Below, in pieces: positions 17,539-25,575 of a DNA stretch of 64,000 bases. Numbering within the stretch: the stretch's first letter is position 1; every line of letters starts with the position of its first letter. Where the stretch lies: positions 29,123 to 93,122 of the forward strand of contig CAVWFN010000001.1 of NCBI GenBank assembly GCA_963754285.1. Direction: 5' to 3'. The position numbers and the translations under genes are program-made. Under the pieces are notes generated by a model, which saw nothing but the letters and a program-made list of their open reading frames with translations, made no database searches and was not told the DNA's origin. The DNA comes from RYN-133 sp963754285 (GTDB lineage Bacteria > Actinomycetota > Actinomycetes > Mycobacteriales > Jatrophihabitantaceae).

Positions 17539-18369
17539 ATGGGCCTGCCGCGCAACTCCGAACGCATCATCGTGATGGGCGTACTCAACGTGACGCCGGA
17601 CTCGTTCTCCGACGGCGGACGGTGGACCGACCTCGACGACGCGGTCGAGCACGGCGTGCAACTGCACCGCGACGGCGCGGATCTCGTCGATGTCGGTGGC
17701 GAGTCGACCCGTCCCGGCGCGGCGCGCATCGACGCGGACGAGGAGGCCCACCGCGTGCTGCCGGTGCTGCGCGAGTTGCACGCAGCCGGCGTGCCGACCT
17801 CGATCGACACGTATCACGCAAGCGTTGCGGACGCGGCGCTCGATGCCGGTGCATCGGTCGTCAACGACGTGTCCGGCGGTCTCGGCGACCCTGCGATGGC
17901 CGAGGTCGTCCGCGCCGCCGGATGTCCGTGGATCCTCATGCACTGGCGCGCGCACTCGGCCACGATGCAGAACTTCGCGCACTACGACGACGTCGTTGCC
18001 GATGTGCGAAACGAACTGCGCGAACGAGTCGACGCTGCACTCGCCGCCGGAGTCGATGAAACAGCACTCGTGATCGACCCCGGCCTGGGATTCGCGAAGA
18101 CCGCGCGACACAACTGGGCGTTGCTGCACGACCTCGCACAGCTCGTCGGGTTGGGGTTGCCGGTGCTGATCGGGTCGTCACGCAAGTCGTTCCTCGGCGG
18201 GCTGCTCGCCGATTCCGACGACAAGCCCCGTCCGGTCGAGGAGCGCGAGGACGCGACCACGGCGCTCACGGCGTACTGCGCGATGCGGGGCGTGTGGGGT
18301 GTGCGCGTGCACGACGTGCGCCCGTCGGTCGATGCCGCACGTGCAATCGCGGCGGTGCTACGTGGCTGA
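17539..18369 (+). CDS. folP: dihydropteroate synthase
   Basis: FolP condenses p-aminobenzoate with the pterin pyrophosphate; it is the sulfonamide target. The two signatures are GVLNVTPDSFSDGG and DLVDVGGESTRPGA, with LVIDPGLGFAKT and GSSRKSF later. The ATG at 17539 gives 276 residues and lies eleven bases after the folE stop; longer frames upstream overlap folE and lack family similarity. Confidence 0.95.
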   Translation: MGLPRNSERIIVMGVLNVTPDSFSDGGRWTDLDDAVEHGVQLHRDGADLVDVGGESTRPGAARIDADEEAHRVLPVLRELHAAGVPTSIDTYHASVADAALDAGASVVNDVSGGLGDPAMAEVVRAAGCPWILMHWRAHSATMQNFAHYDDVVADVRNELRERVDAALAAGVDETALVIDPGLGFAKTARHNWALLHDLAQLVGLGLPVLIGSSRKSFLGGLLADSDDKPRPVEEREDATTALTAYCAMRGVWGVRVHDVRPSVDAARAIAAVLRG

Positions 18370-18832
18370 TTCTGCCGACCGCATCGCGCTCTCCGGGCTC
18401 ACGGTCCGGGGGACCCACGGGGTTTACGACTTCGAGCGTCGCGAGGGTCAGGACTTCGTCGTCGATGTCGAACTCGAGGTCGACACCGCTCCGGCTGCGA
18501 ACAGCGACGACGTCGCGGACACCGTCGACTACGGCGTGCTCGCGAACGCACTCGCCGCGGTGATCGCCGGCGAGCCGGTGAACCTGATCGAAACGCTCGC
18601 GGCCCGCCTCGCCGACGTGTGTCTCGCCGACGCTCGCGTCGACGCGGCGACGGTGACCGTGCACAAGCCGCAGGCGCCGATCGAGCACCAGTTCGCCGAC
18701 GTTGCGGTACGCATTCGGCGCTCTCGCAATGAGCGCTCGCGCGAAGCGCCGGGAACGCAGCCCGCGACGAAGGAGCGGAACGAGACGCGAGCGGGCCCGA
18801 GCGGAGCGAGCGGTCCGGGAGCGGATCGTTGA
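18362..18832 (+). CDS. folB: dihydroneopterin aldolase, with repeat-derived tail
   Basis: FolB cleaves dihydroneopterin to the hydroxymethyl pterin. The core (residues 1-118) shows GLTVRGTHGVYDFERREGQ, YGVLANALAAVI, LIETLAARLADVCL and TVHKPQAPI. The GTG at 18362 overlaps folP by eight bases. Residues after about 118 (RRSRNERSREAPG onward) are an Arg/Gly/Pro-rich extension that comes from a family-D repeat, so the protein is about 35 residues longer than usual. The stop overlaps the folK start. Confidence 0.93.
   Translation: MADSADRIALSGLTVRGTHGVYDFERREGQDFVVDVELEVDTAPAANSDDVADTVDYGVLANALAAVIAGEPVNLIETLAARLADVCLADARVDAATVTVHKPQAPIEHQFADVAVRIRRSRNERSREAPGTQPATKERNETRAGPSGASGPGADR
18725..18830. 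repeat. repeat family D, copy 2, read through as the FolB tail
   Basis: The stretch carries GCGGGCCCGAGCGGAGCGAG, matching the centre of copy 1 near 8.0 kb, and starts with a similar GAGCGCTCGCGCG segment. It is translated as the C-terminal tail of FolB and ends at the TTGA overlap with folK. Confidence 0.55.
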
Positions 18833-19305
18833 ACGTCGTCCTCTCTCTAGGGTCCAACCTCGGCGACCGGCTCGCGCGGCTGCAGGGTGCGGTGGACGCA
18901 CTGCGCCCGTGGGTCGTCGCGGTGTCGCCCGTGTACGAGACCCCTCCGTGGGGGCCCGTCCCGCAGGACGACTATCTGAACGCGATCGTGCTCGCCGCCG
19001 ATGACGCGGCCACTCCACGGGACTGGCTCACGCGCGCCCACAGCGCCGAGCAGGCGGCCGGGCGCACCCGTGACGTCCGATGGGGCCCGCGCACGCTCGA
19101 CGTGGACGTGGTGGCCGTCGACGACGAGCGCAGCGACGATCCCGAGCTGACGCTTCCGCACCCGCGCGCACACGAGCGAGCATTCGTACTCGTCCCCTGG
19201 CTCGACGTCGACCCGGATGCCGAACTGCGTGGTGACCCGATCGCGAAGCTCGTCGAGAAGGTCGACCGCACCGAAGTGCGCCGCACAGACCTGGAGTTGC
19301 GTTGA
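18829..19305 (+). CDS. folK: 2-amino-4-hydroxy-6-hydroxymethyldihydropteridine diphosphokinase
   Basis: FolK pyrophosphorylates the pterin before FolP acts. LSLGSNLGDR at the N-terminus and GPRTLDVDVV (usually RTLDLDLL) are the family motifs, and LPHPRAHERAFVLVPW closes the active site. The TTG start overlaps the folB stop (TTGA). Length 158 is normal. Confidence 0.95.
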   Translation: MNVVLSLGSNLGDRLARLQGAVDALRPWVVAVSPVYETPPWGPVPQDDYLNAIVLAADDAATPRDWLTRAHSAEQAAGRTRDVRWGPRTLDVDVVAVDDERSDDPELTLPHPRAHERAFVLVPWLDVDPDAELRGDPIAKLVEKVDRTEVRRTDLELR

Positions 19306-19790
19306 GCGGCCCACAGATGCGCCGCACCGGCCCACTCGACCTGATCGTCCCGTTCGTGATCATCGGGGTGACCGCGTACGTGTTGTTGCGCACGTCGTAC
19401 TCCTCGCTGCCGCCGTTGGGCTATTTCGTGCCTGTGCCCCTTGCCGCCCTGGGACTGGTCGAACTGGTGATCGCGCGTCGGGTGCGCGCCGCCGTGCGCC
19501 ATGTCGCCTACGCCAAGCCGATGACAGCGATCGCGATCGCGCGCTGTGTAGCGCTCGGCAAGGCGTCCTGTGTGGTCGGTGCCGCCGTCTGCGGCGTCGG
19601 GGTCGCGTTGCTGGTGCGCGTGCTCCCCGATGCCGACACCGTGCGTGCGGCGGCGTCCGACAGCCGGGTGGCGACCTTCTTGACGGCGTCGGCCCTGCTC
19701 GTGGTTGTCGCGGGGGTCGTCCTGGAACGCGCGGGTATCGATCCGAATCGCGATCGCCGCGATCCCAGAGACCGCCCAAACGGAGGTTGA
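19302..19790 (+). CDS. DUF3180 family membrane protein
   Basis: A 162-residue protein with four membrane helices in two hairpins (about residues 12-50 and 80-155), as in DUF3180 proteins that follow folK throughout actinobacteria. The TTG at 19302 overlaps the folK stop; the ATG at 19317 (MRRTGPLDLIVPF) is the better match to relatives. The function is unknown; linkage suggests a membrane role co-expressed with folate genes. Confidence 0.85.
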   Translation: MSGPQMRRTGPLDLIVPFVIIGVTAYVLLRTSYSSLPPLGYFVPVPLAALGLVELVIARRVRAAVRHVAYAKPMTAIAIARCVALGKASCVVGAAVCGVGVALLVRVLPDADTVRAAASDSRVATFLTASALLVVVAGVVLERAGIDPNRDRRDPRDRPNGG

Positions 19791-19822
19791 CGTTCGGCTG
19801 CTCGTCGTAACAGGCGAGCCAC

Positions 19823-19828
19823 TAAACT
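19823..19828 (+). promoter_or_regulatory. -10 box, leaderless start of the DUF6779 gene
   Basis: TAAACT is followed by six bases and the GTG start. No ribosome binding site is visible. Confidence 0.55.
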
Positions 19829-19834
19829 GTCCCG

Positions 19835-20789
19835 GTGCCCCGATCTGCTCGTCGTACTGCGCTGCTGCGTGGCGGCGGGTTCCTGCTCGCTGCCGGGCTG
19901 GGTGTCGTCGGTGTCTGGCTCATCGTCACCGGCAACGACTCGAAGAACATCCGGATCGGAGCAATCGCCGCTTTCTGGGGGCTGCTGCTCGGCACCTACG
20001 CGATGTTCGGTGCACGCCTGCCGGCTCGGGCGCCCGAGCCGCGCGAGGTCGCGCCGCCTGCTCCGCCGCCGTCGCGCGAACTGGACCTGCGTCAGGTCGG
20101 TGAAATCGAGCGTGCGGCCGTCGCCGCCGCGCGCCTTGAGTTCCAGCAGGAGCTGGAGCTCATGCTGCGCCGCGAGATGCACGACGGGTTCGCGCGCGAG
20201 GTCGCGAGCCTGCGCGCCGAGGTCAACGCCCTGCGCAGCGACCTGGTCGAGAAGGTCGGCGGTCAGCTGCGGCTCGAGCGCATCGAGACCACTCGGCTGA
20301 TCGGCTCGGACCTCGAGGCGGTGCAGTCCGAGCTGCGCAAGCTGCGCGAGACGGCGGTCGAGGCCGAGCCGCCGCGCGTGGAGCTCGCAGCCAGCCACGA
20401 GATCCACGAGGCTGAGATCGTCATCGATCGGATCGACCCGGTTGCCCAGCCGGTTGTTCAGCCGGTCGCCTCAGCCCGTTGTGACGCCCGCTCCCGAGCC
20501 GGTTGCCGATCCGGTGTCCGAGCCGCCGGCCGAGCCCACTGCGGCGCAACCGTCGCCGCCCGCTCCCGCGCCTGCGAAAAATGCCGAGCAGCCACGATCC
20601 GACCAGCCGCAGACAGACGGCGGGGACCCGTTCGCGGGCATGCCGCGGATCTCTCGGTTCACCGACTTCGACCTCGATCCGCCCGCGCCGGCACCTGAGC
20701 CGCCGACTCGGTCACGGGGTACGCGCCACCGTGCCGAGGAGGGGGGCCACGACGTCCTCGCCCGCATCCTTTCCCGAGAGCAGCGATAG
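19835..20789 (+). pseudogene. DUF6779-like membrane/coiled-coil protein, reading frame shifted once
   Basis: The N-terminal part has two membrane helices (FLLAAGLGVVGVWLIV and IAAFWGLLLGTYAMF), a Pro linker and a long charged helix (REVASLRAEVNALRSDLVEKV). After a Pro/Gln/Val repeat near 20465 the true C-terminus continues in the next frame as SPQPVVTPAPEPV and ends HRAEEGGHDVLARILSREQR, the closing motif of this actinobacterial family. One extra base in the repeat explains the shift. The function is unknown; it follows the folate genes in relatives. Confidence 0.75.
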
Positions 20790-20874
20790 CCCACCCCACG
20801 AAGCTGACGGTGTTCGCGACGCCGGGTCACTGCGTCTCGCAGCCGACGTCGCATTCGGTCTCGTCGTCGGGCAG

Positions 20875-21480
20875 CTAGCGCCCGACGACGACATCGAGGG
20901 TGCGCGCCCACTGCGCCGCGATGCGGGCACGGCGGCGTGAGTCGTCGGTGAGCAGGTTCGCCAGGCCGAGGCCGCGGGCGAGGTCGAGCGTCGCCTGAAC
21001 GGTCTCGCGCACGCCGGCGTCGCGCTCGTCGACATCGAGCAGGCTGACCACGACCTGGTGGATCTCGCGGCCGATGCGCGCTTCGAGCGGCACGATCTGA
21101 TCGCGCAACGCGGGCTCGGCTGCCGCGGCGACCCACAGGGCCAGGGCGGCACGGAACAGGGCGCCGCTGTAGAGCGAGAACGTCATGTCGACGACGTCGG
21201 ACGTGGTCGGACGGCCGCCCGTCAGGTCGTCGAGCTCGCGCCGCAGTTCCTCGGCGCGCACGCGCGTGACGTGCTCGAGCGCCGCGGTGAACAGCGCGTC
21301 ACGAGTGGGGAAGTGGTGCTGGGCCGCGCCGCGCGAAACCCCGGCCCGCTCGGCGACAACAGCGACCGTGCTCGCGTGATAACCGAGCTCGGCCAGGCAG
21401 GTGATCGCTGCCTCGAGCAGATTCGCCCGCGTCGCGCGGCTGCGGTCCTGCTGCGGCTCGCGAGTGGGTGCCGTGGTCAC
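20875..21480 (-). CDS. TetR/AcrR family transcriptional repressor
   Basis: The N-terminal helix-turn-helix is clear (RANLLEAAITCLAELGYHASTVAVVAERAGVSRGAAQHHF), and the rest is a helical ligand-binding domain, 201 residues in all. The GTG overlaps the stop of the enoyl-CoA hydratase gene (GTGA), so this is the last gene of the catabolic operon. It probably represses the operon through the palindrome at 30006-30031 and responds to an acyl-CoA; both points are inferred. Confidence 0.88.
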   Translation of the reverse strand: MTTAPTREPQQDRSRATRANLLEAAITCLAELGYHASTVAVVAERAGVSRGAAQHHFPTRDALFTAALEHVTRVRAEELRRELDDLTGGRPTTSDVVDMTFSLYSGALFRAALALWVAAAAEPALRDQIVPLEARIGREIHQVVVSLLDVDERDAGVRETVQATLDLARGLGLANLLTDDSRRRARIAAQWARTLDVVVGR

Positions 21481-22232
21481 GTCGGCACCCAGCGCGGCGA
21501 ACGCTTCTCGAGGAAGGACAGCATGCCCTCTCGGGCTTCCTCGGACTCGAACAGCCGTTGTGAGAGTGCCTGCATCGCTGGCGCTCCCTCGGCGAAGCTC
21601 GCCAGCGTCGCGGCTGTGGTGAGCGGCTTGGTCTCGGCGAGCCCCTGGGGCGAGCAGGCACGCAACGCATCGCACACCGTGGCGAGTTCACCGTCGACGT
21701 CGTCGGTCGCGACCGTCACGAGACCGGCGGCGGCGGCGGCGCTCGCGTCGAACGTCTCGCCGGTCAGCCAGTACCGGCTCGCCGCGCGGTCAGTCATCCG
21801 GCCCCGCGTGGTGAGCGAAATGATCGCCGGCGCGAGACCGAGCCGTGCTTCGGTGAATGCGAACGTCGTTGCCGGTCCGGCAACCACGATGTCGCACGCG
21901 CCGACGAGGCCGATGCCACCGGCACGCACGTGCCCGTCGATGCGTGCGATGACCGGCTTGGCGACTTCGACGATCGCGCGGAGGAGCCCGAGCATGCGCT
22001 TGGTGCCCTCGGCCGGGCCACCTTCGCCCGCCTGCTCCTTGAGATCGGCGCCGGCGCAGAACGTGCGGCCGGTGTGGGTGATGACGATCGCGCGGACGTC
22101 CGCGTCAGCAGCAGCCGCGCCGAGATGGCCGTCGACCGCGGTCACGAGTTCCTTCGACAGCGCGTTGCGGTTGTCGGGGTTGTCGAGAGTGATGGTCGCG
22201 ATCGACCGGTCGACCGTGTAGTGGACGGCCAT
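21477..22232 (-). CDS. enoyl-CoA hydratase/isomerase family protein
   Basis: A crotonase-fold enzyme of 251 residues. The oxyanion-hole segments are GRTFCAGADLKE and HVRAGGIGLVGACDIVVAG, and GEGG at about residue 68 is a variable loop. In the island it would hydrate the carboxylated enoyl-CoA, like AtuE or a methylglutaconyl-CoA hydratase (inference from neighbours). GAGGGAG precedes the ATG. Confidence 0.9.
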   Translation of the reverse strand: MAVHYTVDRSIATITLDNPDNRNALSKELVTAVDGHLGAAAADADVRAIVITHTGRTFCAGADLKEQAGEGGPAEGTKRMLGLLRAIVEVAKPVIARIDGHVRAGGIGLVGACDIVVAGPATTFAFTEARLGLAPAIISLTTRGRMTDRAASRYWLTGETFDASAAAAAGLVTVATDDVDGELATVCDALRACSPQGLAETKPLTTAATLASFAEGAPAMQALSQRLFESEEAREGMLSFLEKRSPRWVPT

Positions 22233-22286
22233 GCGGGCTCCCTCGCAAGTGCGGAGTGTTCTGTGCGGAGCAGTTTCGTGGGGTAC

Positions 22287-23444
22287 TCAGTAGCTCTTCG
22301 GCAGGCCCAGGCTGAACTGGGCGACGAAGTTGAGGATCATCTCGCGACTGACCGGTGCGATCCGCGCGACGCGAGCACCGATGAGCAGGTTGCCCAGTCC
22401 GTACTCGTGCGCGAGGCCGTTACCCCCGTGGGTCTGCACGGCCTGATCGACGCAGGCGATGCTCGCCTCGGCGGCCGCGTACTTCGCCATGTTCGCCGCT
22501 TCGCCCGCGCCCATGTCGTCGCCGCTGTCGTACAGCGAGGCGGCTTTCTGCATCATCAGCTTGCTCATTTCGAGCTCGACCTTGCACTTCGCGAGCGGGT
22601 GCGACAGGCCCTGGTGCGTGCCGATCGGCTTGCCCCACACCTCGCGCTGGTTCGCGTAGGCCACGGCCTTGTCGAGGGCATACCGGCCCATGCCCACCGA
22701 ACCGGCCGACGCCATGATGCGCTCGGGGTTGAGACCGGCGAACAGCTGCGCGAGCGCGGCGTCCTCCTCGCCGACGAGCGCGTCGGCGGGCAGTCGCACG
22801 TCGTCCATGTAGAGCATGAACTGCTTGTCCGGCATGACGACGTCCATGTCGATCGCGGTGTACTCGAAGCCCGGTGTGTCTGTCGGGAACACGAACAGGG
22901 CCGGCTTGAGCCGTCCCGTCTTCGCGTCCTCCGTACGGGCGACGATGAGGATCGCCTGGGCGTGATCGACGCCCGAGACGTAGTACTTGCGTCCGGTCAG
23001 CAGCCAGTCGCTGCCGTCGCGTCGCGCGGTCGTGGTGATGCGGTGCGAGTTCGATCCGGCGTCGGGCTCGGTGATCCCGAAAGCCATCGTGATCGTGCCG
23101 TCGGCGATCCCCGGCAACCAGCGTTGCTTCTGCTCCTCGGTGCCGTAGCGGGTGATGATCGTGCCGTTGATGGCAGGCGAGACGACCATCATCAGCAGAC
23201 CGCAGCCCGCGACGTTGAGCTCCTCGCAGACCAGCGCGAGCTCGTACATGCCGGCACCGCCGCCGCCGTACTCCTCGGGCAGGTTGAGCCCGAGGAAGCC
23301 GGACTTGCCGGCCTCGGCCCACAGCTCGCTGAGCGGTTCTCGCGCGCGAGCCCGCGGCGCGGTGTACGAGTGGCCGTATCGCTTGCCCAGCTCGGCGACT
23401 GCCTTGCGCAGTGCCTGCTGCTCGTCGGTCTCGGTGAAGTTCAC
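22287..23444 (-). CDS. acyl-CoA dehydrogenase
   Basis: A 385-residue flavoprotein that introduces the alpha-beta double bond into acyl-CoA. Family signatures are GITEPDAGSNSHRI near the FAD site, GRKYYVSGVDHA, and QTHGGNGLAHEYGLGNLL at the C-terminus. The start is GTG with AAGGAGGAG ahead. It may correspond to AtuD (citronellyl-CoA dehydrogenase) or an isovaleryl-CoA dehydrogenase; sequence alone does not decide. Confidence 0.92.
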   Translation of the reverse strand: MNFTETDEQQALRKAVAELGKRYGHSYTAPRARAREPLSELWAEAGKSGFLGLNLPEEYGGGGAGMYELALVCEELNVAGCGLLMMVVSPAINGTIITRYGTEEQKQRWLPGIADGTITMAFGITEPDAGSNSHRITTTARRDGSDWLLTGRKYYVSGVDHAQAILIVARTEDAKTGRLKPALFVFPTDTPGFEYTAIDMDVVMPDKQFMLYMDDVRLPADALVGEEDAALAQLFAGLNPERIMASAGSVGMGRYALDKAVAYANQREVWGKPIGTHQGLSHPLAKCKVELEMSKLMMQKAASLYDSGDDMGAGEAANMAKYAAAEASIACVDQAVQTHGGNGLAHEYGLGNLLIGARVARIAPVSREMILNFVAQFSLGLPKSY

Positions 23445-23464
23445 CCTGGCTCCTCCTTCTGTCG

Positions 23465-23523
23465 ACTTTGACCCTCGATTGGTCGTGATCCGGATCGGAT
23501 CACGACCAATAGAGGGTCAAAGT
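23465..23523. repeat. 59-bp palindromic repeat, family B, copy 2
   Basis: ACTTTGACCCT and AGGGTCAAAGT are perfect 11-bp ends, and inside them TTGGTCGTGATCCG pairs with a GATCACGACCAA arm. It sits between the acyl-CoA dehydrogenase and biotin carboxylase genes inside the operon, where it could act as a processing or attenuation hairpin. Confidence 0.85.
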
Positions 23524-25439
23524 GGGTCTACGACGGCCAGCACGGCGCCGACGTCGATCTGCTGCCCGACCGTGACCGGTAGTTCGGTCACGATGCCGTC
23601 GGCCGGCGCGTTGATCTGGTGCTGCATCTTCATGGCTTCCAGCCAGAGGACGGGGGAGCCGGCGCTCACCCGGTCACCCTGGGCGACGGCGAGCCGCACG
23701 ATCGTCCCGGGCATGGGCGCCACCAGTGACCCGGCGGCGACCTGGTCTGCCGGGTCGACGAACCGGGGTGCGACGGTGAAGTGCACACCGCCCTCGGCGG
23801 CGTCGACGAAGACCTCGTCGCCGTAGCACCGAACGGCGTATCGACGCCGCACGGCGTCGACATCGAGTACGACCTCGGTGGGCGATGCGCTGACCAGTGC
23901 GATGCCGTCGTGACCGTGCAGCCCGTCGCGGTCGACCCGCCACCGCACTTCGCGCTCGCCGAGCGTGATCGTCTGGGGCTGGCTGACGACGTTGCGCCAG
24001 CCGGACGGAAGGTCGAGGACGCGCGGTCGCGCGGCATCGAGTGCGAGCGCGGCCGCCAGTGCGGCGACCGAGTCGTCGGCGACCAGCGGAGCGAACACCT
24101 CGGCGTGGTCGGCGAAGAACGCCGTGTCGGTGTCGCCGGCAAGGAATGCATCGTGGCGAAGCACGTTCACGAGCAGGTCACGGTTGGTCGTCACGCCATG
24201 AATCGATGCGCGGGCGAGTGCCCCGGCGAGCGATCGCGCCGCCATGGTGCGGGTCGGCGCCCACGAGATGACCTTGGCGAGCATCGGGTCGTAGTGCACC
24301 GTCACGCGGGTGCCATCGGTGACGCCCGCATCGAGCCGCAGTCCGTGCGGGGCAGCATCGACGTCGAACTCGATCCTGACGCCGGGGATGTCGAGTTTGT
24401 GCAGCGGCCCGCTCTGCGGCTGCCAGTCGACGGCGGGAGCCTCGGCGTAGAGCCGCACCTCGATCGAATGTCCTTGTGTGGACGGGGGATTCTCGTCGAG
24501 CCGACCACCTTGTGCCACATCGAGTTGAAGAGCGACGAGGTCCAGGCCGGTCGTGCATTCGGTGACCGGGTGCTCGACCTGCAGCCGCGTGTTCATCTCG
24601 AGGAAGAAGAACTTGCCCTCCGCGTCGGCGAGGAACTCGACCGTGCCCGCTCCGGTGTAGTCGATTGCCTTCGCAGCCGAACGTGCGGCGTCGAAAAGCG
24701 CCGCACGCATCCCGTCGACGCGTTCGACGAGCGGCGACGGCGCTTCCTCGACGACCTTCTGATGCCGGCGCTGAATCGAGCATTCGCGCTCGCCCACGGC
24801 CCACACGGTGCCGTGTTCGTCACCGAGAACCTGCACCTCGATGTGGCGTCCGGTGGCGAGATAGGGCTCGCAGAACACGGTGCCGTCGCCGAAGGCCGAC
24901 GCAGCCTCGGCGCGCGCCAGCTCGACCTCGTCCGCGAGCGCGGCGAGGTCTGTTACGACGCGCATGCCGCGGCCGCCGCCACCTGCGCTCGCCTTGATCA
25001 GCACGGGTAACTCGGCGGCGGTGATCTCGTCCGGGTCGAGCTGAGTGAGGACGGGGACGCCGGCCTCGGCCATGAGCCGCTTCGACTCGATCTTGCTGCC
25101 CATCGCGGCGATGGCCTCGGGTGGCGGGCCGATCCAGGTCAGCCCCGCCGCGATGACGGCGCTGGCGAAGTCGGCGTTCTCGGACAGGAAACCGTATCCG
25201 GGGTGAACAGCATCGGCGCCTGAACGGCGAGCGGCGTCAATGATCAGATCGGTGCGCAGGTAGGTGTCGGCCGGCGCCGCGCCGGGCAGCCGCACGGCCG
25301 CGTCGGCCTCGCGGACATGTGGCGCGTCGGCGTCGGGATCAGAGAACACCGCGACGGTGCCGATGCCGAGGTCGCGGCAGGTTCGGAAGACCCGGCGGGC
25401 GATCTCGCCGCGGTTGGCCACCAAGACGCGAGTGATCAC
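23517..25439 (-). CDS. acyl-CoA carboxylase alpha subunit: biotin carboxylase + biotin carrier
   Basis: The 640-residue subunit carboxylates biotin with ATP and bicarbonate. The N-terminal biotin carboxylase has VLVANRGEIARRVFR, HPGYGFLSENADFA, KASAGGGGRGMR and FLEMNTRLQVEHPVTE; the C-terminal carrier domain has the biotinylated Lys in LEAMKMQHQI. The GTG at 25439 begins at the family's ITRVLVANRGE; longer starts would translate family-A repeats. With the next upstream gene it forms a two-subunit carboxylase such as geranyl-CoA or methylcrotonyl-CoA carboxylase. Confidence 0.92.
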   Translation of the reverse strand: MITRVLVANRGEIARRVFRTCRDLGIGTVAVFSDPDADAPHVREADAAVRLPGAAPADTYLRTDLIIDAARRSGADAVHPGYGFLSENADFASAVIAAGLTWIGPPPEAIAAMGSKIESKRLMAEAGVPVLTQLDPDEITAAELPVLIKASAGGGGRGMRVVTDLAALADEVELARAEAASAFGDGTVFCEPYLATGRHIEVQVLGDEHGTVWAVGERECSIQRRHQKVVEEAPSPLVERVDGMRAALFDAARSAAKAIDYTGAGTVEFLADAEGKFFFLEMNTRLQVEHPVTECTTGLDLVALQLDVAQGGRLDENPPSTQGHSIEVRLYAEAPAVDWQPQSGPLHKLDIPGVRIEFDVDAAPHGLRLDAGVTDGTRVTVHYDPMLAKVISWAPTRTMAARSLAGALARASIHGVTTNRDLLVNVLRHDAFLAGDTDTAFFADHAEVFAPLVADDSVAALAAALALDAARPRVLDLPSGWRNVVSQPQTITLGEREVRWRVDRDGLHGHDGIALVSASPTEVVLDVDAVRRRYAVRCYGDEVFVDAAEGGVHFTVAPRFVDPADQVAAGSLVAPMPGTIVRLAVAQGDRVSAGSPVLWLEAMKMQHQINAPADGIVTELPVTVGQQIDVGAVLAVVDPL

Positions 25440-25443
25440 GGCT

Positions 25444-25496
25444 TTTCCCCGCTCGTGGTCGATTCGGGGCCGTCCGAGCGAGCACTGGCGGGGAAA
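25444..25496. repeat. 53-bp palindromic repeat, family A, copy 3
   Basis: Same TTTCCCCGC...GCGGGGAAA ends and length as copies 1 and 2. It lies between the carboxyltransferase stop and the biotin carboxylase start. Confidence 0.85.
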
Positions 25497-25506
25497 GGCG
25501 GACGGG

Positions 25507-25559
25507 CTTCCCCGCTGGTGGTCGGTTCGGGGGCGTCCGAGCGAGCACTGGCGGGGAAA
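25507..25559. repeat. 53-bp palindromic repeat, family A, copy 4
   Basis: Second member of the tandem pair; start-to-start distance 63 bp, as for copies 1 and 2. Its first base differs (C for T). Confidence 0.85.
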
Positions 25560-25575
25560 AGGACGCGGGCGATGC